A stretch of DNA of 64,000 bases from Balneola sp. MJW-20. Its GTDB lineage: Bacteria; Bacteroidota; Rhodothermia; Balneolales; Balneolaceae. Shown piece after piece: positions 51,514 through 58,636 of the stretch. The number at the start of each line of letters is the position of its first letter. Position 1 is the first letter of the stretch. Under the pieces are notes generated by a model. The model was given only the letters and a program-made list of their open reading frames with translations. It ran no database searches and was not told the origin of the DNA. The position numbers and the translations under genes were made by a program. The stretch is taken from NCBI RefSeq assembly GCF_040811775.1, contig NZ_JBFNXW010000002.1:1-64000 (forward strand). The letters are read 5' to 3'.

Positions 51514-53082
51514 ATGAGTCAACGAAGATATTTACAAGAGATAGATCAATTAATTAAAAGATCAGATCCGAATGATCATGAAAGAGCTGTTTTTGTACTT
51601 CATGATCAGCTGAACCTCGAGGCCTTTCCGTCCTGGGTCAGAGACGAGAAACCATTGCTGATCTTTGTGGAATCTCAGAAGAAAGGTCGCTCGCTTCCCT
51701 ATCATAAAAAGAAGCTGATCTACTTATTAAGCTCTATGAGACATTTTGCTGTGGAATGTGCAGAAGCCGGATATCCGGTTCTCTATCATTCCGGAAAAGA
51801 GCATTATGATGAAGAACTATCAGGTATGCTGCATAAAACGGATCTTATACTTACATATATGTGTCCCTCCGAATGGGACAGCCGGGAAAGATTGCGATCA
51901 CTGACTGATAAGTTCGATGGCCGGGTGAAAGAGATCCCTAACCGTTTCTTTCTGGCTGATGCAGATGAATACAAAGAAAAAGTAGCCGATGGCTGGCTGA
52001 TGGAGTATTTCTACCGGGAGATGCGCAAAAAAACCGGTTATCTGATGGAAAATGGTGAGCCTGCCGGAGGTGAGTGGAATTATGATGAGGATAACCGTGA
52101 AAAACTACCCAAGGATCATCCTATCCCGGAGATTGCGAAAACCACGCCTGATGAGATAACCAAGGAAGTGGTAGATATGATCAACGATCATTTTTCCGAT
52201 CATTTCGGAAGCAGTGAAGATTTTCATTATGCCGTAACCAGACGCCAGGCTCTATACCGTTTAAACGAATTTATCGAAGATAGGCTGGACGAGTTTGGTC
52301 CTTATGAGGACGCTATGGCACTGGGGGAATATGACCTTTTTCATTCGCATTTGTCCTTATACCTGAATAACGGACTTATACTTCCCAGGGAAGTATGTGA
52401 CCGGGCTCAGCAGGCTTATGATCAGGGAGAAGCCCGGATCAATTCAGTAGAGGGACTGATACGGCAGATCATCGGCTGGAGAGAATATATCCGGGTGTAT
52501 TATGAGGCGATGATGCCAGAAGTACGGAACGCGAATCATTTTGGTTTCGAGAACGGATTGCCGGAGATATACTGGTCAGGTGAAACGAAGATGAAGTGCA
52601 TGAATGAGTGCCTTAAGCCTGTAATTGAACGAGGGTATTCCCATCATATACCCAGACTGATGGTGCTGAGTAACTTCAGCAACCTGACTGAAACAGATCC
52701 CCGTGAGCTGAACCGGTGGTTCCACCTGGCCTACGTGGATGCTTACGAATGGGTGGTACTACCGAATGTACTGGGGATGTCAACTTTTGCTGACGGAGGA
52801 GTACTGGCTTCCAAACCTTATGTGAGCAGCGGTAACTACATTAACAAAATGAGTAATTATTGCAGAAGTTGTGAATACAGCATAACCAAGAAGACCGGAG
52901 AAAATGCCTGTCCCTTTAATTACCTCTACTGGAATTTTATCGACAAGCAAAGAGAGACCTTCAGTCAGAACGGAAGGTCTAATTTCATGGTGAACATGTT
53001 TGATAAGAAGAAAGAAGAAGATAAGCAGGCCATATGGGAAAGTAGTGAGCACTTTCTGAGCGGGCTAAAGCGACAGGAGTGA
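51514..53082 (+). CDS. Iron-sulfur bacterial cryptochrome/photolyase (FeS-BCP, PhrB type)
   Basis: 522-residue FAD photoenzyme of the deoxyribodipyrimidine-photolyase-related family, whose studied members repair (6-4) photoproducts. The antenna domain is N-terminal (about 15-150, FVLHDQLNLEAFP). Four cysteines at 362, 450, 453 and 466 (in MKCMNE, YCRSCEY and CPFN) have the spacing 88-3-13 that I recall for the 4Fe-4S ligands of Agrobacterium PhrB. VEGLIRQIIGWREYIR near 310-325 and FADGGVLASKPYVSSGNYIN near 422-441 bind FAD and DNA. It lies before a perfect hairpin and the duplicated membrane cassette; the second photolyase of the window lies beyond it. Confidence 0.93.
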   Translation: MSQRRYLQEIDQLIKRSDPNDHERAVFVLHDQLNLEAFPSWVRDEKPLLIFVESQKKGRSLPYHKKKLIYLLSSMRHFAVECAEAGYPVLYHSGKEHYDEELSGMLHKTDLILTYMCPSEWDSRERLRSLTDKFDGRVKEIPNRFFLADADEYKEKVADGWLMEYFYREMRKKTGYLMENGEPAGGEWNYDEDNREKLPKDHPIPEIAKTTPDEITKEVVDMINDHFSDHFGSSEDFHYAVTRRQALYRLNEFIEDRLDEFGPYEDAMALGEYDLFHSHLSLYLNNGLILPREVCDRAQQAYDQGEARINSVEGLIRQIIGWREYIRVYYEAMMPEVRNANHFGFENGLPEIYWSGETKMKCMNECLKPVIERGYSHHIPRLMVLSNFSNLTETDPRELNRWFHLAYVDAYEWVVLPNVLGMSTFADGGVLASKPYVSSGNYINKMSNYCRSCEYSITKKTGENACPFNYLYWNFIDKQRETFSQNGRSNFMVNMFDKKKEEDKQAIWESSEHFLSGLKRQE

Positions 53083-53090
53083 ACCCGGAA

Positions 53091-53124
53091 AGACTTTTCC
53101 AAAGTGGGGACTTTGGAAAAGTCT
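53091..53124. repeat. Perfect 15-bp inverted repeat, copy 1 of a paired element
   Basis: AGACTTTTCCAAAGT, loop GGGG, ACTTTGGAAAAGTCT: a perfect hairpin 9 nt past the photolyase stop and 94 nt before cassette gene A1. No T-run follows on either strand, so it is not a standard terminator. The sequence CCACCCATC follows; a related element with CCCCCCATC lies at 54704-54735 in the corresponding place before the second cassette copy. Confidence 0.92.
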
Positions 53125-53218
53125 CCACCCATCTTAATCTGGTTAATGTAACATTTATCTCTTTCCTATCTCTATGTAATTGCTTTACTTCCATCAAAGT
53201 GGAATAAACCTTTACATC

Positions 53219-53854
53219 ATGAAGCAACAATGGAAAATTCTGGCAGGCGGGGTGGTCACTACCTCCGTTTTATTTGCAGTGCCAGCATATTTTTATGCAC
53301 AGTGGATGGCATTGATACTTTCATTCATTTCGGCAGTGAGTTTTTCCCTGATTCTGCTAAAGAGAAATAAGGAAAAATTAGATCATACCTATAAAGTTGC
53401 TGCTACAGGAATCATACTGCTGATAATCTTTAGTAGTGGTTATATAGTGCATGATTATTTCCGGGCAGAATATCAGGATGAGATTCTTGTAGAGATAAGG
53501 CAGACCATCGATTCCGGGATCATTGGAGTACAGATAAAAAACGATATGATTCAATCCCTCAAATACTATAAATCTTCTGATTCAGATGAGATGACCGTAA
53601 GTGAGGCATTCAGTTCCTATATGGGAGATAAGCTCAATGAAAATGGGACCATCAAACCGAGTCAGGAGAAAGAAGGAGACAACATCTCATACCACTATGA
53701 GATAAAGGACGCGGACACTGTGGTGATCATTGCAGTCACAAAAGTATCCAAAGGAAATGATCCTGCTTTTAAGAATTATGACGGTCAGACCGGAATGGGA
53801 GAGTATGTGGGAACTTTAAGCAATGGGGGCGTGGAGTATGAAAAAGTTAACTAG
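53219..53854 (+). CDS. Cassette gene A1: membrane protein of unknown function
   Basis: 211 residues if started at 53219 (MKQQWKILAGG), which aligns with its paralogue; an in-frame start at 53180 adds 13 unmatched residues. Two or three N-terminal membrane helices (about 8-27, 30-48, 58-78) are followed by a soluble domain of about 130 residues. Blocks shared with A2 are IDSG-I-G-Q-ND-QSL (92-110 region), EAF-(4)-MGD-LNE-G-I (about 128-145) and a C-terminal G-DP-F-N-G-G-Y-G-L-GV-YE-N. I recognise no family. Its last 17 nt overlap gene B1, whose start codon lies inside the Tyr-Glu codons of the conserved C-terminus, so B1 is probably made by reinitiation. Confidence 0.72.
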   Translation: MKQQWKILAGGVVTTSVLFAVPAYFYAQWMALILSFISAVSFSLILLKRNKEKLDHTYKVAATGIILLIIFSSGYIVHDYFRAEYQDEILVEIRQTIDSGIIGVQIKNDMIQSLKYYKSSDSDEMTVSEAFSSYMGDKLNENGTIKPSQEKEGDNISYHYEIKDADTVVIIAVTKVSKGNDPAFKNYDGQTGMGEYVGTLSNGGVEYEKVN

Positions 53855-54668
53855 GAAAGAGTTGTGGTTAGATTTAGGGATCATAGCATCTTTGATCATC
53901 CTGTCCGGACTGCTGATGATGGGAATAAAATATTATGGTATCTATCAGTTCAATGGGACCTGGGAAAAGTATGTCATTCCTAACCCTTCTGTGGTAGTGA
54001 AAAGCATTAGCGTAATAACGTCGATCAATAAGTTCGCGGGCGATCCGTCATTCACTCCGGAGTTTTTAACGGAACATTATATACCAAATATGATCGCAGT
54101 TGGAAGTAGTTTAATCTTCACATTTTTGTTGGTGCCATATATCTTTATCAAAGCACTGAAGGCTCTAAAGTCCGGAAAGCGTAACTTAGTTTACTATTTC
54201 GGTACCACACTCATGGTATTTGTACTTGGATGGAATATGATCGGACTGCCGCGTACAGTGACAACCTCATTCCAGACTGTGGAATCAGCAAATCAGTCGA
54301 GGGAGATGGATCGGGCCCGAGAATATCTGGCTAATGCTGCATATCTGGCAGCCAAGGAACTCGTAATGAATTATCGCTATGATGTTAGCGGGAAGAGTGA
54401 TTCAGAGTATAAATTAGCCAGAAACCTTGGTGAGAATCTGTCTCCGCGACTTCAGGATATTGAAAAGATGGATACGGATCGTTTTGATCTGGTCATTGAC
54501 CGGGAAGCCAGCGACAGTTCACTGGTCCTGCACCTGGTACTCGATCAGGAGTCTGATAAGTCGAATTATGAGAACATCAACGGAGAAAAGGGGAAAAAGG
54601 AACTGATCATTGAAGTAGACCCGAATAAGGAGCGATTCTTTAGATCGATCAGATCAAATTCTTACTAA
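53838..54668 (+). CDS. Cassette gene B1: membrane protein of unknown function
   Basis: 276 residues from ATG 53838 (MKKLTRKELWLD); a frame start at 53823 would only add MGAWS. Three membrane helices (about 11-33, 87-107, 118-140), with a periplasmic loop between the first two, and a C-terminal soluble domain (about 145-276). Shared with B2: AREYL/ARSYL, AANAA-like AAxK, MDTD-(n)-V, S-L-LH-V-D-E/G, Y-N-NGE-GK-E, EVD-NKE-FF. No family recognised. It is translationally coupled to A1 by a 17-nt overlap. Confidence 0.7.
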   Translation: MKKLTRKELWLDLGIIASLIILSGLLMMGIKYYGIYQFNGTWEKYVIPNPSVVVKSISVITSINKFAGDPSFTPEFLTEHYIPNMIAVGSSLIFTFLLVPYIFIKALKALKSGKRNLVYYFGTTLMVFVLGWNMIGLPRTVTTSFQTVESANQSREMDRAREYLANAAYLAAKELVMNYRYDVSGKSDSEYKLARNLGENLSPRLQDIEKMDTDRFDLVIDREASDSSLVLHLVLDQESDKSNYENINGEKGKKELIIEVDPNKERFFRSIRSNSY

Positions 54669-54703
54669 GTACCCGATATTAAATGGTGATGAGGATTGAG
54701 AAT

Positions 54704-54735
54704 GACTTTACCAAAGTGAGGACTTTAGAAAAGTC
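54704..54735. repeat. Degenerate inverted repeat, copy 2 of the paired element
   Basis: GACTTTACCAAAGT, loop GAGG, ACTTTAGAAAAGTC: 12 of 14 positions pair. Each arm differs from copy 1 by one base, and the two changes are not compensatory. It lies 35 nt past B1 and 100 nt before A2, the same place as copy 1 before A1. The 12-nt block CTTTCCTATCTC follows both hairpins at nearly equal distance (53161-53172 and 54773-54784). Confidence 0.8.
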
Positions 54736-54835
54736 CCCCCATCCATGCAAAGTCTTTAGTGCATACACAGACCTTTCCTATCTCATTGAAATAACATTAA
54801 CTAAACATATGTAATATTAACACAATCATAAGACC

Positions 54836-55465
54836 ATGAAGAAAGATTGGAAATTACTGATCGCAGGAGTTCTTGGGTGTATTATGCTTTATGCTGTTCC
54901 AGCATACTTTTTTAAATACTGGCTTGGCTATTTCATGGCCACCGGTGGAGCCGGAATTTTTCTGTTCTTCCTGTTGAGAAAAACAGAAGATCTGAAAAGT
55001 TATCGGAGAATAACTACGATCACTTCGATTACATTGTTATTCACTCTGAGCATCGCATTGTCCGGGCTTATGTACTTCAAATCACAAAATCAGCGGGAGA
55101 TCAACCAACGGGTACGGAATATAATAGATTCCGGTACGATCGGCATTCAGGTTCAGAACGACCTGCTACAGTCGCTGAAGATCCATTTAGATCAAAATCT
55201 ACCTGTAGATGAAGCATTTGAGGAGCATATGGGTGACAGGCTGAATGAGGACGGCAGCATAGATCCAGCTGATCCTGACGCTTATGGTGTAAAGAATTTC
55301 TTTTTTTATTACCAAAGCTCAAATGATGAAGTGAAATTACTGGCGGTCAGCAGAATTTCGGAAGGAAGGGATCCGGGGTTCCTAAATCACAATGGTGAAT
55401 CGGGCTTGTTACAATATCAGGGTAGTTTAAAAAGCGAGGGGGTCGATTATGAACGCATCAACTAA
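54836..55465 (+). CDS. Cassette gene A2: paralogue of A1
   Basis: 209-residue membrane protein, clearly homologous to A1 from the first residues (MKKDWKLLIAGV against MKQQWKILAGGV) to the last (GVDYERIN against GVEYEKVN). Helices near 8-24, 27-46 and 56-78, then the soluble domain with IIDSGTIGIQVQNDLLQSLK near 96-115, EHMGDRLNEDGSIDPADP near 131-148 and RDPGFLNHNGESGLLQYQGS. The gap to B1 is 167 nt and holds the degenerate hairpin. The frame overlaps B2 by exactly 17 nt, as in the first copy. Confidence 0.75.
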   Translation: MKKDWKLLIAGVLGCIMLYAVPAYFFKYWLGYFMATGGAGIFLFFLLRKTEDLKSYRRITTITSITLLFTLSIALSGLMYFKSQNQREINQRVRNIIDSGTIGIQVQNDLLQSLKIHLDQNLPVDEAFEEHMGDRLNEDGSIDPADPDAYGVKNFFFYYQSSNDEVKLLAVSRISEGRDPGFLNHNGESGLLQYQGSLKSEGVDYERIN

Positions 55466-56252
55466 AAAAGTGATCACACTCGATATTGCCATCTTATTAT
55501 TATTCAGTCTGACACTCGGTATGATGGGTATGGGGATCTTTGCCCTGGAGATCAGTATAACCGGATTGATCGGTGACCTGTCTTATGTGTTGTCAACGAT
55601 TTCGGCTCAATTTCTCACATCCATTGATATTATGAATATGATGTACGAATTCCGTGGGGAACCGGTATGGTCTGATGTACGGTTAAAGGAATACTGGCCC
55701 ATGATCATTCTGTCCTGCGTTACCCTGATCTTTACCTTAATTCTGATACCCTATTTTTTCCGGAAAACGGCCAGATTTATCGGTCAGGCTGAAAAACCGC
55801 TGTACTTTTATGTGGGTGGGGGAATGCTTGTTTTTTCTGTGATTACACACGTATTAGTAATTTTTCTGATCTCTGTGAATTTTATAAATACCGTAAATAG
55901 TGCCGGTAGAGCAGCTGTAAAAGACGGGGCAAGATCCTATTTGACAGAAATTGGTTTTACGGCAGCCAATAAAATGCTGATATCGGGTCTTGGTACAAGT
56001 TCAGATATAGCTCCTGAACAGGTTGCTCCAATTCTCGAAGAGCTGAATGCCATGGATACGGATCAGTATGAAGTTGTAGCTGAACTGAAGGATCAGTCCA
56101 CATTATTACTGCATGTTGTGTCAGATCTTGAAGGCAGACTTAATTCGTATAAGAACAGCAATGGAGAAAGCGGAAAATTCGAAGCAGTGGGTGAGGTTGA
56201 TCTGAATAAAGAATACTTTTTTCAGTTCAGGAACGATCTCAGTAACCAGTAG
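55449..56252 (+). CDS. Cassette gene B2: paralogue of B1
   Basis: 267-residue membrane protein, paralogue of B1. Helices near 10-32, 74-94 and 108-135; soluble C-terminal domain with ARSYLTEIGFTAANKMLIS near 158, NAMDTDQYEVVAELKDQSTL near 197-216, LLHVVSDLEGRLNSY and NSNGESGKFEAVGEVDLNKE. Its ATG lies in the last codons of A2 (17-nt overlap) after a GAGGGGG that could act as ribosome site. Function unknown; a membrane complex of A and B proteins is the natural inference. Confidence 0.72.
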   Translation: MNASTKKVITLDIAILLLFSLTLGMMGMGIFALEISITGLIGDLSYVLSTISAQFLTSIDIMNMMYEFRGEPVWSDVRLKEYWPMIILSCVTLIFTLILIPYFFRKTARFIGQAEKPLYFYVGGGMLVFSVITHVLVIFLISVNFINTVNSAGRAAVKDGARSYLTEIGFTAANKMLISGLGTSSDIAPEQVAPILEELNAMDTDQYEVVAELKDQSTLLLHVVSDLEGRLNSYKNSNGESGKFEAVGEVDLNKEYFFQFRNDLSNQ

Positions 56253-56296
56253 CTGACAAAAGGCACTTAGCATTTTAATCCGATTGTAACCATCTT

Positions 56297-57001
56297 ATGC
56301 GGACCCCGAATTTGCTGAGCCGTATGAGAATACTACCATTATTATTGATCGTGATCCTTTCTTCTGGAGCTGCATCAGCACAGCACTTTGATCTCCATTT
56401 TAACTTTAATTCCGGAGTACCCACAGGGGAATTTGGTGAGAGGATAGATCACGGGATCTATGGCTTTAACCTAGCAGTTTCATTTCATCCCCCGGTAAAA
56501 GTGATCCGGACCGTAGTAGGATTGAATTATTTCAACTACGGATGGAGTAACCGCAGCGACCAGCCTTACCCGGAACGGACCGATATCAGGGGCAGGCTCA
56601 GAGTTACTAATAACATCTTTTTTCCTTATCTGGGGATCCGGTTAGACAGTCCCCGAAACCGAAGACTGGCTCCCTATGTGGAAATTCTGGGAGGACTCAA
56701 TTATATGTACACTCAGTCTTATATACGAAGCAGTGTGGGCACCTTTAAGGCTATATCTTTTGATGAGATGCAGCTGGGCTACGGGCTGGGAGCGGGATTG
56801 AGATTCCGGGTTATCGAAGACATCGGGGGACAGGGTTTTATGATGTCATTAGTGCTGAATGGTAAATATCTGAGGAGTCCTGAGATCAGCTACCTTCGGG
56901 AGGGAGATCTGATCGTAATAGATGACGTAGTGGCATTCAACGAGCAGAAAAGCATCTTCGAGCTGATCGCTTTAGAGGCCGGGATCGTATTTCAGCTATA
57001 G
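56297..57001 (+). CDS. Outer-membrane beta-barrel-like protein
   Basis: 234 residues with a signal peptide (hydrophobic 12-22, cleavage after ASAQ near 29). The mature chain alternates hydrophobic and aromatic residues in about ten segments (FDLHFNFNSG, IYGFNLAVSFHP, TVVGLNYFNYGW, FPYLGIRLDS, ending IVFQL), the pattern of an eight- to ten-stranded porin-like barrel with a C-terminal aromatic strand. It starts 44 nt after B2 and is on the same strand, so it may be co-transcribed with the cassette. Start at 56297 or 56324 are both possible. Confidence 0.65.
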   Translation: MRTPNLLSRMRILPLLLIVILSSGAASAQHFDLHFNFNSGVPTGEFGERIDHGIYGFNLAVSFHPPVKVIRTVVGLNYFNYGWSNRSDQPYPERTDIRGRLRVTNNIFFPYLGIRLDSPRNRRLAPYVEILGGLNYMYTQSYIRSSVGTFKAISFDEMQLGYGLGAGLRFRVIEDIGGQGFMMSLVLNGKYLRSPEISYLREGDLIVIDDVVAFNEQKSIFELIALEAGIVFQL

Positions 57002-57008
57002 GTAGAAT

Positions 57009-57036
57009 GTACTCGGTACTATGTAAAAGGTACTAT
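57009..57036. repeat. Heptad array, four units
   Basis: GTACTCG, GTACTAT, GTAAAAG, GTACTAT in 7-bp phase in the 76-nt gap before the class II photolyase gene. Confidence 0.6.
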
Positions 57037-57077
57037 GCTGAATTAAACGATTTGATTTTTTTGAGTGTTAAATCAGC

Positions 57078-58538
57078 ATGAAAAATATCAACACATACCG
57101 GAAGTTTAAGCGCAACAATAACGAGGTCAACAAAGACGGGGAGTATGTCTTGTACTGGATGCAGGCGAACCGGCGCTTTCATTATAATTATGCTCTGGAA
57201 TTAGCAGTCGCATGGGCTAACAAACTGGACAAACCGCTGCTGGTATATGAAGGTCTGAATGTGGATTATCCATGGGCAAGCGACCGCATCCACAGCTTTA
57301 TCCTGGACGGTATGAAAGAGCATCTGGACTTTTCAGGTTCAAACGGAATAAATTATTACCCCTATGTAGAACCGGAGAAAGGTGCCGGCAAAGGCCTCAT
57401 ATATAATCTCGCTGAAAAAGCGGCGCTGATCATTTCGGATGAGTACCCGGTATTTATCATCAAAGAGCACAACCGGAAAGTCGGAGAGCGCATTGACATT
57501 CCCTATATCACCGTTGATTCCAATGGGATCATTCCTCTGGGTGTGACTGACAAAGATCCTTACTCGGCGTATCTGTTCAGAAAAGTGATGCAGAAGCACT
57601 TTCTCGAAGCATATACAAACCCGCCGGTATCCGATCCTTTGGATGACCTGAGCAATCATGATAAAATCAGTCTGCCAGATGGATTTGAGCAAAAGTATCC
57701 GCGGGGTGATCAGTATCTGAATGATATCGAAAGTTCGATCCGTAAATTTCCGATCGATCATAATGTGAAGCCTGCAAAACTGCTGGGAACCCGTGAAGCT
57801 GCGCTTGGAAAACTGGGGGCATTCATTCAGCATAAACTGGAACTTTATGATGATCAGCGTAATGATCCGGATGCTTCAGCCAGCAGCGGACTGAGTCCCT
57901 GGCTGCACTTTGGCAAGATCAGTGAATATGAGATCGTTAAAGCGGTGCTGGATCATCAGCCGGAGGGCTGGGATCTGACTGACATCACTCCGAATAACGG
58001 GAAAAACAGCGGGTTCTTTAATGGGGATCCGAATATTGAGTCGTTCATGGATGAAGTGATCACCTGGCGGGAAGTCGGTTTTCACTATGCCCATCATGTA
58101 GATGATTATGATAAAATTGAAACGCTGCCGGACTGGGTGCATAAAACGATGGATGAGCACCGTGATGATGAACGCGAGTATATATACACGCTGGAAGAGT
58201 TCGAACAGTCCAAAACGCATGATGAGATCTGGAATGCGGCTCAGACCGAACTCAGGCGAGAAGGGATCATGCATAACTACCTGCGTATGCTATGGGGAAA
58301 GAAGATCATTGAATGGACTCCGGACTATGAAACAGCTCTTGAATATATGATCGAGCTCAATAACAAATATGCACTGGACGGGCGGGACCCTAATTCATAC
58401 TCAGGGATCTTCTGGTGCTTTGGTCGCTTCGACCGTGCCTGGCAGGAACGGCCGGTCTTCGGGAAACTACGCTACATGACCAGCGACAGTACCCGCCGAA
58501 AAGTGAAGCTGGACCGGTATCTTCAGCGCTACGGCTAA
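57078..58538 (+). CDS. Class II CPD photolyase
   Basis: 486-residue FAD photolyase that repairs cyclobutane pyrimidine dimers. VLYWMQANRRFHYNYALELA near 24-43 is the class II N-terminal motif; SGLSPWLHFGKISEYEI near 273-289 and EVITWREVGFHYAHH near 328-342 bind FAD; NYLRMLWGKKIIEW near 397 and KYALDGRDPNSYSGIFWCFG near 433-452 with ERPVFGKLRYM form the catalytic helical domain. The Trp-Trp electron path of class II enzymes fits these positions. It is on the far side of the duplicated cassette from the Fe-S photolyase, giving repair of both main UV lesion types in 7 kb. The gap after it (58539-58636) contains a degenerate GC-rich heptad pattern. Confidence 0.93.
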   Translation: MKNINTYRKFKRNNNEVNKDGEYVLYWMQANRRFHYNYALELAVAWANKLDKPLLVYEGLNVDYPWASDRIHSFILDGMKEHLDFSGSNGINYYPYVEPEKGAGKGLIYNLAEKAALIISDEYPVFIIKEHNRKVGERIDIPYITVDSNGIIPLGVTDKDPYSAYLFRKVMQKHFLEAYTNPPVSDPLDDLSNHDKISLPDGFEQKYPRGDQYLNDIESSIRKFPIDHNVKPAKLLGTREAALGKLGAFIQHKLELYDDQRNDPDASASSGLSPWLHFGKISEYEIVKAVLDHQPEGWDLTDITPNNGKNSGFFNGDPNIESFMDEVITWREVGFHYAHHVDDYDKIETLPDWVHKTMDEHRDDEREYIYTLEEFEQSKTHDEIWNAAQTELRREGIMHNYLRMLWGKKIIEWTPDYETALEYMIELNNKYALDGRDPNSYSGIFWCFGRFDRAWQERPVFGKLRYMTSDSTRRKVKLDRYLQRYG

Positions 58539-58636
58539 AGGACCGACGCCCGCAAACGGCTGACCGCGGTCTTCGGTCAAAGAGCTGTGTTTTGCGACTG
58601 AAATTGGTATTTTGCCATTCAAATAAAGACGGGCAG

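Noticed and set aside
53091..53124. Hairpin after the Fe-S photolyase as an intrinsic terminator
   Set aside because: The stem is perfect, but no T-run follows on either strand, and a relative lies in the matching place before A2; treated as a repeat or leader element.
58415..58636. Longer glycerate kinase starting inside the photolyase gene
   Set aside because: Added residues overlap the photolyase frame and a GC-rich heptad-like gap; the family start is at 58637.
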